A stretch of 22,285 bases of DNA from a virus: the IMG/VR virus record IMGVR_UViG_3300025646_000426, positions 1-22,285 of that record; one strand, written 5' to 3'. Below are positions 5,935-14,735 of the stretch, piece by piece. A program made the translations under genes and the position numbers. The notes below the pieces were generated by a model that saw nothing but the letters and a program-made list of their open reading frames with translations, had not been told where the DNA came from and searched no databases. The first letter of the stretch is position 1. Each line of letters starts with the position of its first letter.

Positions 5935-6515
5935 TATGCACCAAAGCTTACAGATGTACCTGTTGCACCGTCTTCAACCGTAATAGTTCCAATGAACTCT
6001 CTAGTTAATTCAGTACCAGCACCAACCAAAGTTAACATATAACCATTTTGTCCGTTTACCGTAGCCTCTAACATTTGAGCTGTAGTACCCTTTAAAAATG
6101 CGTCGCCACCGATTTTTTTATCGTAGCCAAATACTAAAGCTTGTTTGTCAGTACCCGCACTCTCGTAAGTTTCAACGATTGCAACCGTACCACGAACAGC
6201 ATCTAACTGAGCTAATACCTCAGCTTTAGTCTTGTTTAATTTCGGGATAAACAACTCAATAGTGTGAGTATATCTTACACCACCGTTGTCTTTGTTTGCT
6301 TCCGTAGCAATGGATTTAGTTTCAAATCTACCCATGTACTCCACAAATTTAGCACTATCAACGGTTGTAATTCCTGTAATAGTGTGCGCTGGAGAAACGC
6401 CAAATGTAACAGACGCCACTTGTTTATCTGCTACCATAAAAATTCTTGACAAACCACCGTTTGCAGTTTCGTCGGCACAAGTTACCGATAAGTTAGAAGT
6501 TATTGAACAACTCAT
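5934..6515 (-). CDS. Probable major tail tube protein
   Basis: This 193-aa beta-rich protein has two early cysteines (MSCSITSNLSVTC), strands such as VASVTFG and TITGITTVDS, a helix KLNKTKAEVLAQLDAVRG, and a final part with NGYMLTLVGAGTELTREFIG. The size, Gly/Thr/Val-rich beta pattern and position next to the tape measure gene fit a tail tube subunit, which would stack as rings around the tape measure. No decisive motif can be read by eye. It is the first gene after a 48-bp gap that holds a TAACTTTG promoter-like octamer, and it may be expressed separately at a high level. It lies downstream of the tape measure gene, not upstream as is usual. Confidence 0.55.
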   Translation of the reverse strand: MSCSITSNLSVTCADETANGGLSRIFMVADKQVASVTFGVSPAHTITGITTVDSAKFVEYMGRFETKSIATEANKDNGGVRYTHTIELFIPKLNKTKAEVLAQLDAVRGTVAIVETYESAGTDKQALVFGYDKKIGGDAFLKGTTAQMLEATVNGQNGYMLTLVGAGTELTREFIGTITVEDGATGTSVSFGA

Positions 6516-6544
6516 AATTTTTTTAGTTTTAGTTTATATTTTTT

Positions 6545-6552
6545 CAAAGTTA
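6545..6552 (-). promoter_or_regulatory. Possible -7 promoter element before the tube-like gene
   Basis: TAACTTTG on the - strand fits the Bacteroidota -7 pattern TAnnTTTG and lies 29 bases before the ATG at 6515. I find no TTG at the expected 17-23-base distance upstream, so this is only half a promoter. The A-rich sequence between it and the ATG would suit ribosome recruitment in Bacteroidota. Confidence 0.25.
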
Positions 6553-6563
6553 ATAAATTTTAC

Positions 6564-9563
6564 TTATATCCGCCTTGCATTTTGTAAATTTTTTACACGA
6601 TTTGCAATATTTGTTGTTTCAGTTGCAACATTCACGACTTCAATTCTTTGCGGTTGCATTTGCATTGGTGCGTTTTTTTGTCCGATTGCCTCGATTGGAT
6701 TGCCACCGTAAGCCGTATTTATTGCCGATAATATAGGAGCTGTAATTGGGTTTACCGCCTCTCGCATTATAACCGCCTCGCCTTTTTCCGCTTCAATCAT
6801 TGTTCCCCCTTGTGAGTGTAATTTACCGCCAACGTTACCACCAAATCTGAACTTCTGCGCTTTGATAGTCGCAATTTGTCCCGCAGTTTGGGCAGCTAAA
6901 GCAATTAATAAAGGTAAAGAAAATGCGCCACCTTGACTTAACATCTTAGAAACCGCAACCGCCGAGTTCATTAATACTTGTTTAATATCTAAGTTCTTTT
7001 TTTTCTCAAAGGCGTCTTTCTCAATTTGTAGCCTTTTCTTTTCGTACTCCTCTTGAGATATTTCCCCCGCTTGACGTCTTAATGTAAGGCTGTCAATTTC
7101 ACGCTTTTGTGTCGCTTCTATTCGGCGTACATCAGCTTTAAATAATTCATCGCCTACCTTTTGCGCTGCATCTACTCGCTCTTGTTGTTTTTCTTTTCTT
7201 TTGTTTTCTTCATTTATTTTATTTTGGCGGTCTTTTTCTGCAAATTCATTTTTTAAATTTAAAAGGTTTAACTCGTGCGCTCTCGTTATTTCTAACTCGG
7301 TTTGATTTTGTGCTACTAAGCTTTGATTTTTTAAATCTAATAACTCTTGTTCGTATTGTTCTCTTAAAAACTTTTTAATTTGTAAAGTGTTTTTTTCGTT
7401 GGCAAGTTCTTTATCTAACTCACTTTTTAGCTCTAATTCTTTTTGTTTTAATTCTTCTTGGGCGCCCTCTTTTGTTAATGTTATTTTTAAATTATACAAC
7501 TCTTCTTCTAATCTTTTTTTGCGTTCAAACTCACTTTGTAAAGCTTCGTTTTGTATTTCTGTTAATTTTTTTTGATTGTTTCGATTTGCAAAAAGTTTAT
7601 TGTTTAAATATTCCTCATTTAACGCTGTTTGTTTTTCCATTTCAAATTCAGCAGTAAGGATATTATTTTCTAATGTTGCCTTTCTAGCTTCTAACTCTGC
7701 TATTTGATTTTTTGTTAATGCTTCAAGTTTTTTATCCTCTAACTCTTTTAAAGCTTCTTTTTGCTTTTGTATGTCTTGTTTTTGAAAGTCGTTTAATTTG
7801 TTTTGTACTTCAATGCGTCGCCCTGTCGCTTCTGCTAACATACGTTCGTTTTCAGCTATCATATCGTAGTAAGCCTTTTTTTGTTCGTCGTCGCTATCGT
7901 TAGCTTTCATACTTAAATAAGCGTGTTTCAACTTCATTTTGCTTATATCACTTTCACGCTTTACATTTTCATCTAATAAACGCATGTACTCCTTACCCGC
8001 CTTATTTCTTTCCTCGATTGGTAGTAATTGGTTTTCTAAAATTAACTTTTGCTCCTCCATTTTGCGTCTATTACGCTCCAAATCTCGGTTTAAAGTAATT
8101 TCGCTTTTACGTATTTTAATTAGTAACTTTTCCATTTCGTTACGTCTTAACGTAGCTTCATCCATTGCTTTACCTGCCTTATTAAAGCCCTCTTTTACTG
8201 CGTCCATTGCTGTTGCTTGTGCAAGTCCTTTCTTCATCTTTTGTGCGCCGTCTGTAACTTTTTTCTTAGCCATTGCAATATCTTTATCCAATTTCGCAAG
8301 TGCTTCTTTACCTAAACCAGCTCCAATTATCGGCACATTATTTAAAACCTTTTTTAGTTTTAGTCCTAAAGTTTGCCACGAGCCAACAAAAATATTGCCC
8401 CACCCCTCAAAAAACATTTGTAACCCTTTAAAGCGGTTTATTACAACATCTTTTACAAAACCTAGTAAATCTTGAAACGCTTGTTTAGGGGTGTTGATTG
8501 CTTCCTTTAAACGGTCGAATATTGCAAATGCTTTATCTTGTAAGAAGCCAACAAACACCGCAAAAATTTCTTTAACAGGTGCTAAAGCCCTAGCTATTGC
8601 GTCCGCTCCTCTTTGAGTACTAGCAAATGCCGCGATTAAACTACCTAAAGCCACCACTATCGCACCTATTCCTGTACGAATTAGGGCAATTCTAAACAAT
8701 TTTAACGATTTTGAACTAACATTTGTTGCGACCGCTTGGGCTTGAGTTGAAGCAGTAGCGGATTGAGTTGCTCTCTGAAATCCTATTGTTGAAGCAGTAG
8801 CGGATTGAGTTGCTCTCTGAAACCCTATTGTTGAAGCAGTAGCGGATTGAGTTGCACTGTTACTTATGTTCTGCGCTTGACTATACCCAATAGTAGAGGC
8901 GGTTGCATTTCCGATACTTGCGGACATCCCATTAATATCGTTACTTGTAGATTGCGTTGATTTCCCAAACCCTTGCACAACGGTTCTTTGATTACCGACA
9001 ACCGTACCTATTTTAGAAAAAGCCTCTTTAACTTGTCCCAATGTACCTATAATAGACTGTATTTGTCCGCCAAAGCTCCCCATTAACGGCAAACTTGATT
9101 GTATAGCGTCTGAGTAACTACCTACCATTACTTGGGTGTTACCTATGCTAACTTGTAACTCTTTATATTCCGCGTCTTGGGCTTGGATAGTGCGCAATAA
9201 TTCGCCACCTATTGCATCATTTTCGCGCTCTTCTTTGCTTAAGTTTTGATACGCTTTTTTGTTTTTAGACAATTCCGCGCTTAGTTGCTTTATACTCATA
9301 CCAGCACCAGCAGACGCCTTAGCGTTTGCCATGTATGCCGTTTCAGCTTGGCGCGTTGCTTCCTTTAACGACTTAGTTTCGGCTTCCAATTTAACTTGGC
9401 TCTCGTAATATTCCTCTTGCGAAATAGTACCTAGTTTTAAAGCTTCCTTATTTTCTTTTTGTTTTGCAGTTAAATCTGCTAACTCTTTTTTTAGTTTCGC
9501 TAAGTTCTTTGTGCTTTCATCAGCACCCTCAAAATTTAGTTTGTAAATTAATTCTTCAGCCAT
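6564..9563 (-). CDS. Tail tape measure protein
   Basis: The product has 999 aa. The N-terminal 100 residues form a coiled coil (LAKLKKELADLTAKQKENKE). Residues about 130-275 are Ser/Thr/Gln/Ala-rich and contain a tandem 14-residue repeat. A hydrophobic segment (about 287-312, IALIRTGIGAIVVALGSLIA) follows. A very long Lys/Glu-rich coiled coil covers about 460-870, then comes a second hydrophobic stretch (LPLLIALAAQTAGQI) and a Gly-rich end. This is typical of tape measure proteins, which set tail length and later help DNA cross the cell envelope. By the usual rule of about 0.15 nm per residue, the tail would be near 150 nm. The gene follows the 765-aa tail gene with a 1-bp gap. Confidence 0.92.
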   Translation of the reverse strand: MAEELIYKLNFEGADESTKNLAKLKKELADLTAKQKENKEALKLGTISQEEYYESQVKLEAETKSLKEATRQAETAYMANAKASAGAGMSIKQLSAELSKNKKAYQNLSKEERENDAIGGELLRTIQAQDAEYKELQVSIGNTQVMVGSYSDAIQSSLPLMGSFGGQIQSIIGTLGQVKEAFSKIGTVVGNQRTVVQGFGKSTQSTSNDINGMSASIGNATASTIGYSQAQNISNSATQSATASTIGFQRATQSATASTIGFQRATQSATASTQAQAVATNVSSKSLKLFRIALIRTGIGAIVVALGSLIAAFASTQRGADAIARALAPVKEIFAVFVGFLQDKAFAIFDRLKEAINTPKQAFQDLLGFVKDVVINRFKGLQMFFEGWGNIFVGSWQTLGLKLKKVLNNVPIIGAGLGKEALAKLDKDIAMAKKKVTDGAQKMKKGLAQATAMDAVKEGFNKAGKAMDEATLRRNEMEKLLIKIRKSEITLNRDLERNRRKMEEQKLILENQLLPIEERNKAGKEYMRLLDENVKRESDISKMKLKHAYLSMKANDSDDEQKKAYYDMIAENERMLAEATGRRIEVQNKLNDFQKQDIQKQKEALKELEDKKLEALTKNQIAELEARKATLENNILTAEFEMEKQTALNEEYLNNKLFANRNNQKKLTEIQNEALQSEFERKKRLEEELYNLKITLTKEGAQEELKQKELELKSELDKELANEKNTLQIKKFLREQYEQELLDLKNQSLVAQNQTELEITRAHELNLLNLKNEFAEKDRQNKINEENKRKEKQQERVDAAQKVGDELFKADVRRIEATQKREIDSLTLRRQAGEISQEEYEKKRLQIEKDAFEKKKNLDIKQVLMNSAVAVSKMLSQGGAFSLPLLIALAAQTAGQIATIKAQKFRFGGNVGGKLHSQGGTMIEAEKGEAVIMREAVNPITAPILSAINTAYGGNPIEAIGQKNAPMQMQPQRIEVVNVATETTNIANRVKNLQNARRI
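8747..8855 (-). repeat. 42-bp tandem repeat inside the tape measure gene
   Basis: Copies start at 8747, 8789 and 8831 on the + strand. Two are complete and the third is cut after 25 bases. The period of 42 bases keeps the frame and encodes ATQSATASTIGFQR. The DNA copies are almost identical, including synonymous sites, which suggests recent duplication. A degenerate further copy (TASTIGYSQAQ) is visible in the protein next to the array. Confidence 0.9.
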
Positions 9564-9564
9564 T

Positions 9565-11862
9565 TTATTCGTATATTAGGTTTATAAAATTTCCGTTATC
9601 ATCAACATCTAGCACGTTAATTAATTGCCCTGTCGTGTCGTCTTCATACAAAACAAATCTTGCGGGTTGGTTTTGTTGGTTTTGCGTGTTTGCGTTTATA
9701 TTCGTTCGTTGGCTCGGGTCAACGGTCAACGGCGCATAATCTTTGTAAGTTAGCAACTCCACATTTACCAAATCATCATCTAATAAGTTTGCTTCAATAC
9801 TTTGCACCGCGTAATATCCCGCTAATTGTTGCGGTAATGCAATATAAACGGGTTTACTAAAATCAAAAGTTTTAATCTCATACTTAGTTAACCGTACCTT
9901 ACACTTAACCACTACGGCGTTCATTAAGTTGCGTATATTCTTGCTCCAAAACCTTTCAAATAGTCCGTTTGTACCGTTAAAAGTTAACTTACTGCTATCG
10001 GCAAACACTACCAAGTCATCAAAAGCTTCCATTACAAAACTCGAATACTCAAAAACAACAGGACCAACTTGAATACTGCTATTCACTATCCACCCTATAC
10101 GCGGTGCATATCTGTTATTCGGGCTCGGTTGTTCGGTATCAACCCCAATTAATGGGGCGTACTCTTGACGCACTATTGAAGTAATCACGTTGCTTGTACG
10201 TCCTTGTATGCTTGGCGCTATTAATTTTGTTTCAAGTATAGTTTCGCCATTAGGAAATCTAGTGCCTAAATCATGGATGTATTGCGCATACGTACGGTTG
10301 TTGTTTTTCTCCCATTGCAGTAACCATTTATCGTCGTTATCGGCTTTGTATCTTAACTTTAAATCTCTATTATAATTTAATTCGTTAAATATCTCAGGTG
10401 GATTTGTATAGTCGATTAAGTCCGTCCAATTTGAAGCCAAACCAACACTTTGATAATATCCATCTACATCAGCACTATCCACATCAACCCAACTATTGCG
10501 GGGCTCAATCTTTACTACCTTGCGTTTAATATCCGCGTCAAAGTACAAATTAAACAAAAATTTAAAGTCGCTAATTAAATCTATTGCTTTCATTTCCTTA
10601 GGCACTACTTGGCTAATTGCGTAGGTATCGCCCAACTCTATTTTAGCTTTAAATTGTATGTTGAAAGTGTTGGCATTAGGCACAAATCTATACATTGAAA
10701 AAATTTGAAAAGCGCCATTATCTAACCTTATATTATCTTTAACCAATTCAAAGGTGGCTAAATCCCCTTGCAACATATAAACACCCAAATCAACTTTTAA
10801 ACCCGCTGGATTTGTTGAAGAATTTATAGGTATAAAGGCTTTTTGTATTCCGTTAACTAATATCCTTAAATTTATCAATGGAAAATTTGCTCCTGTTGCG
10901 GGTTTATATCTAAATATACTAACTCCCGCTCCTACTACGCTTTCCTCTATAAAGTCAGCGTTTGAACCTCTAAAATCAAAAGTAAAATTATAAAAACCGT
11001 CTTTCGGTGCTTCATACCCTCCTAACGTCGTGAATAAATCAAAGGCGTCATCAATTTTAGTTTCGTATCTGCTATTTAAATTAAAACTTGTTATTTCACT
11101 TGTTACCGCACTACCTGCGCTTTGAATTAATCTTCCTAACCTCCCTAAATCAATATTTAACGTACTTCTCCATTGCGCAATAGTATCAACAATATCACTT
11201 TCATCAAATTCAAAGTTTACCCCTAAATCAACTGCTAAACCGTTGTTATCGCCCGAACCGTTTACAAATTTACTGCTTAAAAAGTCGCTATCTATACTAT
11301 AACCAATGCCACCAAAAAACAACTCAAATAAATTACGCAAATAAAATACAGGTCGATACGTGCCTATATCGTTTGCGGTGTTCCTATCTACAAATGGATA
11401 AAATATATCATTAATCGAACGCCCCGAAGTGTTAACTGTTGTAATTCCCGACTGCGTAAAATTCTGCGTGTCGTTTTTCCAATCTAAATCTTTAACCAAT
11501 ATATTTGCACCCTCTTCTATCCATTCAGCATTTCCACCGAAGAAGTTACAAACATATTTGTCCATAAACCTAGAAGCGCGTACCTCAACAAATCCACGCT
11601 GGTACTCAGCACCGTTTAACACTATAACCGCTTCTTGTTTGCCTAATATAGATTTATCCGCATAACTCACATACTCCATACCAAATAAAATGCTGTTGTT
11701 ATTCGCATTATTAGGTATTTCAAAATCGTAACTGAAGTCACTTTCTCGGGCAGTTACATCACTAATATTGGCAATGCTTTTTTTAAGTACCAAAGGAAAA
11801 TCGGTAAAATCTAGTAAATCTAAATATCCCTTACCTACTATGTAAATCTGTAAATCTTCCAT
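9565..11862 (-). CDS. Large tail / baseplate-hub-like protein, Bacteroidota phage family
   Basis: The protein has 765 aa. The N-terminal region includes FPLVLKKSIANISDVTARES, DFSYDFEIPNNANN, and then IVLNGAEYQRGFVEV, an arrangement found in Bacteroidota phage tail proteins whose first domain resembles hub proteins. The middle is beta-rich (FNFTFDFRGSNADF, FNIQFKAKIELGD) and the C-terminal part includes KTFDFSKPVYIALPQQLAGYY, which looks like a hub/lysM-free tail domain. It probably forms the distal tail or baseplate with its neighbours. The ATG shares a base with the upstream stop (TAATG). No enzymatic motif is visible. Family recognition is fair; the exact role is inferred. Confidence 0.65.
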   Translation of the reverse strand: MEDLQIYIVGKGYLDLLDFTDFPLVLKKSIANISDVTARESDFSYDFEIPNNANNNSILFGMEYVSYADKSILGKQEAVIVLNGAEYQRGFVEVRASRFMDKYVCNFFGGNAEWIEEGANILVKDLDWKNDTQNFTQSGITTVNTSGRSINDIFYPFVDRNTANDIGTYRPVFYLRNLFELFFGGIGYSIDSDFLSSKFVNGSGDNNGLAVDLGVNFEFDESDIVDTIAQWRSTLNIDLGRLGRLIQSAGSAVTSEITSFNLNSRYETKIDDAFDLFTTLGGYEAPKDGFYNFTFDFRGSNADFIEESVVGAGVSIFRYKPATGANFPLINLRILVNGIQKAFIPINSSTNPAGLKVDLGVYMLQGDLATFELVKDNIRLDNGAFQIFSMYRFVPNANTFNIQFKAKIELGDTYAISQVVPKEMKAIDLISDFKFLFNLYFDADIKRKVVKIEPRNSWVDVDSADVDGYYQSVGLASNWTDLIDYTNPPEIFNELNYNRDLKLRYKADNDDKWLLQWEKNNNRTYAQYIHDLGTRFPNGETILETKLIAPSIQGRTSNVITSIVRQEYAPLIGVDTEQPSPNNRYAPRIGWIVNSSIQVGPVVFEYSSFVMEAFDDLVVFADSSKLTFNGTNGLFERFWSKNIRNLMNAVVVKCKVRLTKYEIKTFDFSKPVYIALPQQLAGYYAVQSIEANLLDDDLVNVELLTYKDYAPLTVDPSQRTNINANTQNQQNQPARFVLYEDDTTGQLINVLDVDDNGNFINLIYE

Positions 11863-12995
11863 TATACAACATTTATTCGTTTGTTAGCCATTACCATGTT
11901 AAATGTAACTCGGTTAATTGGCTCGTGGTAATTATAATCTTCCGTTGTTGCATTTTCAACTATTACAGGTATTATTTGCGCTCCAATTCTAACAGCAACT
12001 TGCGGACTAACTGAAATGTAGTTTAATTTCTCTATATCTTCCATTTTTTCATAGTCGCTCCAAATGGTAAACCTCTTAACACTTTCAACCATGTAATTAT
12101 TTTGCCCTCTATCGTATGCTGTTGGGTTAACTGGTCTTACTTTCTCAAATGATTTTTTATTTATTTGCGTACCAAATGCGAAATTTGAGTTAAACAATGT
12201 AATTTCCATTGCTCCAAATTGATTAATCCATAATACTTCTACATATTGGCAAGGCTCGGCAACCTTTTCAAAGGTGTAAATTCTACTCCTAAGCGTACGA
12301 CTAAACCCCGAACCACCAACATCGGCAATAAAAATACTCATTTTAGTGGCTGTTGGCTCGTCAAATTGTTGTATTAAAGTGCTTCCGTAGTTTATGTCAC
12401 TTCCTAGTGTACCGTCAAACACAGGCAAAACCTCAGCGTCTGACACTATACTATCCGTTGCGTCTGTAAATACTACGCACCACCTTTGAGTGTCGCCCGT
12501 TCTAAAGCTTGATAAGGCCACGTAACTATTTAATATTACCTTTCTAGGGTTTAAAAAGTCGGTTAAAAGCAAGTTGGTTGCTATACCTGTATTCGAGTTC
12601 AGATAATCGGCAATATCAATAGGCGCTAAATCATCACTGCTGTAGTTCATTACTACGTTGGTACCACTTGCGGAAGTTTCCCCACTTATAACATCGTTGT
12701 TAACATCTAAGCCAACAAACACGTACGTGAACAAAGTAGTGTTACCACTTGCAACACTGCCCGAGCTTAAAGTCTTTAAACTACTCACTACAAAGTTTCT
12801 TAAAAAGCTATTTAACTCAAATGTAAATAGGTTGCTTGTTCCAATATCTGGTAACTGCTCAAATACATAATCAACCGCGTCAATAGTTACGGTCATACGC
12901 ATTTGTATCACACTTGCATTATTAGTTTGTGCCCTTGCCACCCTCTTTTGGGTTAAATACGGGCTACCCGTTAATCCTAAATTCGTTGTTGCCAT
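11862..12995 (-). CDS. Minor tail protein, Bacteroidota phage family
   Basis: The protein has 377 aa and is beta-rich. The most recognisable part is EPCQYVEVLWINQFGAMEITLF (about residues 243-264; here cut into EPCQYVEVLW and INQFGAMEITLF), followed by a region on binding and orientation strands and a C-terminal YISVSPQVAVRIG segment. This combination is typical of a tail protein encoded beside the 765-aa hub-like protein in Bacteroidota siphophages. It has no signal peptide or membrane segment. The gene overlaps the upstream gene by about 19 bases and is coupled to the next by TAATG. A distal-tail location is likely but not shown by the sequence. Confidence 0.65.
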   Translation of the reverse strand: MATTNLGLTGSPYLTQKRVARAQTNNASVIQMRMTVTIDAVDYVFEQLPDIGTSNLFTFELNSFLRNFVVSSLKTLSSGSVASGNTTLFTYVFVGLDVNNDVISGETSASGTNVVMNYSSDDLAPIDIADYLNSNTGIATNLLLTDFLNPRKVILNSYVALSSFRTGDTQRWCVVFTDATDSIVSDAEVLPVFDGTLGSDINYGSTLIQQFDEPTATKMSIFIADVGGSGFSRTLRSRIYTFEKVAEPCQYVEVLWINQFGAMEITLFNSNFAFGTQINKKSFEKVRPVNPTAYDRGQNNYMVESVKRFTIWSDYEKMEDIEKLNYISVSPQVAVRIGAQIIPVIVENATTEDYNYHEPINRVTFNMVMANKRINVV

Positions 12996-13483
12996 TGCTT
13001 TCTAATATTTACCATTTCATTTATAAACTCGGTTTTTACCGTTTTATCAAATATTTCTACTACCTTTTTCAGTATAATCTTTTCATTTTCCGTAACTGCA
13101 AACTTGATAAAGTCCTTTCTTCTGCCGTTTTTAGAGTGCTCCAAACTTAATACCGTTGGGCTACCCTCTTTAAATATAGCCGTTTGGATTGCATACGCCA
13201 CCTTTTTAACCTCTGTATCTCCACTCGCTATACCTTTCTGCTCAATCCAACTAATTAACGCGTCTATCGGCACCCTACGCGCTCCCTTTTTTCGCCCACT
13301 ATCCACAAACTTAGCATAATCCTCAGCGTAAAACTCAATAGTATCGCCGTTAATCTTGTAAGTCATTGTGTCAATTAGCTTACCAGTCGCCCTGTGCCCT
13401 TGTTCCTCTAATTCCGTTTTCATCAAATCGAGGACAAATTCCCCGATTAAATTCAAGCCGTTTGCTCTCCAACTATCCAGCAT
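12977..13483 (-). CDS. HK97 gp10-like head-tail / neck protein
   Basis: The protein is 168 aa from the ATG at 13483; an in-frame TTG two codons earlier is less likely. The features match the HK97 gp10-like family: RATGKLIDTMTYKI, DYAKFVDSGRKKGARRVP, and then ALISWIEQKGI. Such proteins sit at the neck and complete or stabilise the head-tail joint. It overlaps the previous gene by 11 bases and the next by about 19. The position after the capsid genes and before the tail genes agrees with this role. Confidence 0.75.
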   Translation of the reverse strand: MLDSWRANGLNLIGEFVLDLMKTELEEQGHRATGKLIDTMTYKINGDTIEFYAEDYAKFVDSGRKKGARRVPIDALISWIEQKGIASGDTEVKKVAYAIQTAIFKEGSPTVLSLEHSKNGRRKDFIKFAVTENEKIILKKVVEIFDKTVKTEFINEMVNIRKQWQQRI

Positions 13484-13943
13484 ACTCAAAAACTCCTAAA
13501 TCACAAGTATTGTTGCCCGTTACCCTTAAATTAGCACTACATTGCTCCAATTTACCATTCATTTGGCGTTTAGCTACAAATCCGTTGCTTAACTCCACAT
13601 TGTACCCTAACTCATTTAACGCCCTATGTTTAAACTCAGCTAAATACCTATCCATTGCGGTTTTTAACTCTTGTTGCTTGGTTGCACGTCCCACCGTTGT
13701 ACGCTCGGCTTGGTTGTAGGTGTCAAATAGGAATATTCTTAAATCCCACGTTGTCTTATTCCCTAAGCCATTGCCCCTATACTCGCCCTTATTACTCCAG
13801 TCGGGCGTGTCAGCTACCAAAATATGTGGAAATTGCATACTAGGCGCACCGTTCATTTCGTACGGACTTGCGTAACTAAACCCCTGCACATAAGTGTAAG
13901 CGGTTGCAACTTCTTCAAGTAATTCAATTATTTTGTTAATCAT
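13473..13943 (-). CDS. Putative neck / tail-completion protein
   Basis: The protein has 156 aa, with the pattern MINKIIELLEEVATAYTYV, FPHILVADTPDWSNKGEYRG, and WDLRIFLFDTYNQAE, followed by an amphipathic helix region and a beta C-terminus (CSANLRVTGNNTCDLGVFEY). Proteins of this size next to gp10-like genes usually are tail terminators or neck proteins, and Bacteroidota phages carry one at this position. I do not see a diagnostic motif. The ATG lies inside the 3' end of the shifted frame of the preceding gene (8-bp overlap), which supports that frame being translated. Confidence 0.6.
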   Translation of the reverse strand: MINKIIELLEEVATAYTYVQGFSYASPYEMNGAPSMQFPHILVADTPDWSNKGEYRGNGLGNKTTWDLRIFLFDTYNQAERTTVGRATKQQELKTAMDRYLAEFKHRALNELGYNVELSNGFVAKRQMNGKLEQCSANLRVTGNNTCDLGVFEYAG

Positions 13944-14190
13944 AATTTATTAATTTAGCTTGTGCTTGTTTTACATTTAAATAGTGCAGTACATCCATGC
14001 AGTTTGTTTCGTGTACACTCTCTAAAGGCGTTTTGTTAGGTTTATTAAAAATTCCCAGCTCCGCCACCTCAAAGGCAAAAGAAAACCAAAAATTGTTTTC
14101 AATAATCTTCTTTGCAAACGCTCGATACTTAACAGCGCTTGAACTCTCGTTTGTGAATATACCGACAAACAATTTAGAAATTTGTTCCAT
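13936..14190 (-). CDS. -1 frame extension of the preceding gene (84 aa from its first ATG)
   Basis: This frame reads FEVAELGIFNKPNKTPLESV and ends NVKQAQAKLINYD. It has sensible composition and overlaps the next gene in the usual way, while the competing frame at the same place is full of Arg and Leu (RLQRRLLKTIFG) and looks like a shadow. Reading upstream in this frame without an ATG gives GFFFVSKGMEQISK across the T9 tract, which continues smoothly from the upstream protein. I therefore take it as the true C-terminal part of that protein, reached by -1 frameshifting or split by a one-base error or mutation. Independent initiation at 14190 is less likely. Confidence 0.65.
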   Translation of the reverse strand: MEQISKLFVGIFTNESSSAVKYRAFAKKIIENNFWFSFAFEVAELGIFNKPNKTPLESVHETNCMDVLHYLNVKQAQAKLINYD

Positions 14191-14735
14191 TCCCTTTGAA
14201 ACAAAAAAAAACCGCTGAAAGCACTATACAAATCTAAGTCCATGAACTTTTTCGCTCGTTCCTCTATTGCCTTATCCGAAAAGTCATCGCCATACAACAC
14301 CGCCACCAATGAAGCTAAGTTTGTAGGGTCAACTTCCTTATTACGTGCTAATATATCGTGTAATTGTCCCATTAAGGCAAATTGTTTAAAGTTGTTTTTA
14401 CCAAACATTACTTTAATACCGCTTAATGTTAACAATTCTTCACGCTTGTAATATTTAACACCGTCAACTTGCACATAATCCATAAACACATCAATGTCAG
14501 GAGTGCGTAAACCTATAAGGCTCATTTCAGCTAATACCTTTATTTCACTTTCAAAATCCAATATTTCAAGCACCTCAACAGGGATGTTAGTCGTTTCCTT
14601 TAACAACTTCATACAAAATCTTGGGCTCATATCGTTTTCCCTTAAGATACGATTTGCCCAAATTAAGTCCTTTATTTTGTACTCCCCAAACAAGGTCTTA
14701 ACCTCGTAATTCTTGCCCTCTATCTTAACCCTCAT
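14022..14735 (-). CDS. Conserved Bacteroidota-phage protein, interrupted at a T9 tract
   Basis: The 0-frame product has 237 aa from the ATG at 14735, which follows GGGGAG and overlaps the end of the upstream gene by 11 bases (TTG at 14756 is an alternative). The mainly helical N-terminal part includes VKIEGKNYEVKTLFGEY, ELLTLSGIKVMFGKNNF, GQLHDILARN and LASLVAVLYGDDF. At about residue 175 it enters GGT TTT TTT TTG. A -1 slip on the T9 run joins it to the 13936-14211 frame and gives a fused protein of about 266 aa. Without the slip about 60 low-quality residues follow. The family is one I associate with the neck or early tail region of such phages. Function is unknown. Confidence 0.65.
   Translation of the reverse strand: MRVKIEGKNYEVKTLFGEYKIKDLIWANRILRENDMSPRFCMKLLKETTNIPVEVLEILDFESEIKVLAEMSLIGLRTPDIDVFMDYVQVDGVKYYKREELLTLSGIKVMFGKNNFKQFALMGQLHDILARNKEVDPTNLASLVAVLYGDDFSDKAIEERAKKFMDLDLYSAFSGFFLFQREWNKFLNCLSVYSQTRVQALLSIERLQRRLLKTIFGFLLPLRWRSWEFLINLTKRL
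14203..14211 (-). other. Possible -1 frameshift site: T9 tract
   Basis: On the - strand the tract is read in frame 0 as GGT TTT TTT TTG. The two T codons allow a -1 slip onto TTT TTT. Nine identical bases are enough both for programmed slippage and for a sequencing or assembly error, and I cannot separate these by eye. Confidence 0.5.

Noticed and set aside
7387-8475. Several open frames on the + strand within the tape measure region, one of 178 codons
   Set aside because: They are antisense to a clear 999-aa gene, consist of Ser/Leu/Phe-rich sequence mirroring Lys/Glu codons, and have no gene-like context.
8747-8855. CRISPR-like array
   Set aside because: The repeats are directly tandem without unique spacers, keep the reading frame, and lie within the tape measure gene.
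13997-14218. A + strand 73-codon gene opposite the frameshift region
   Set aside because: It is antisense to a conserved late gene and has no coupled neighbours; the T9 tract is better explained on the - strand.
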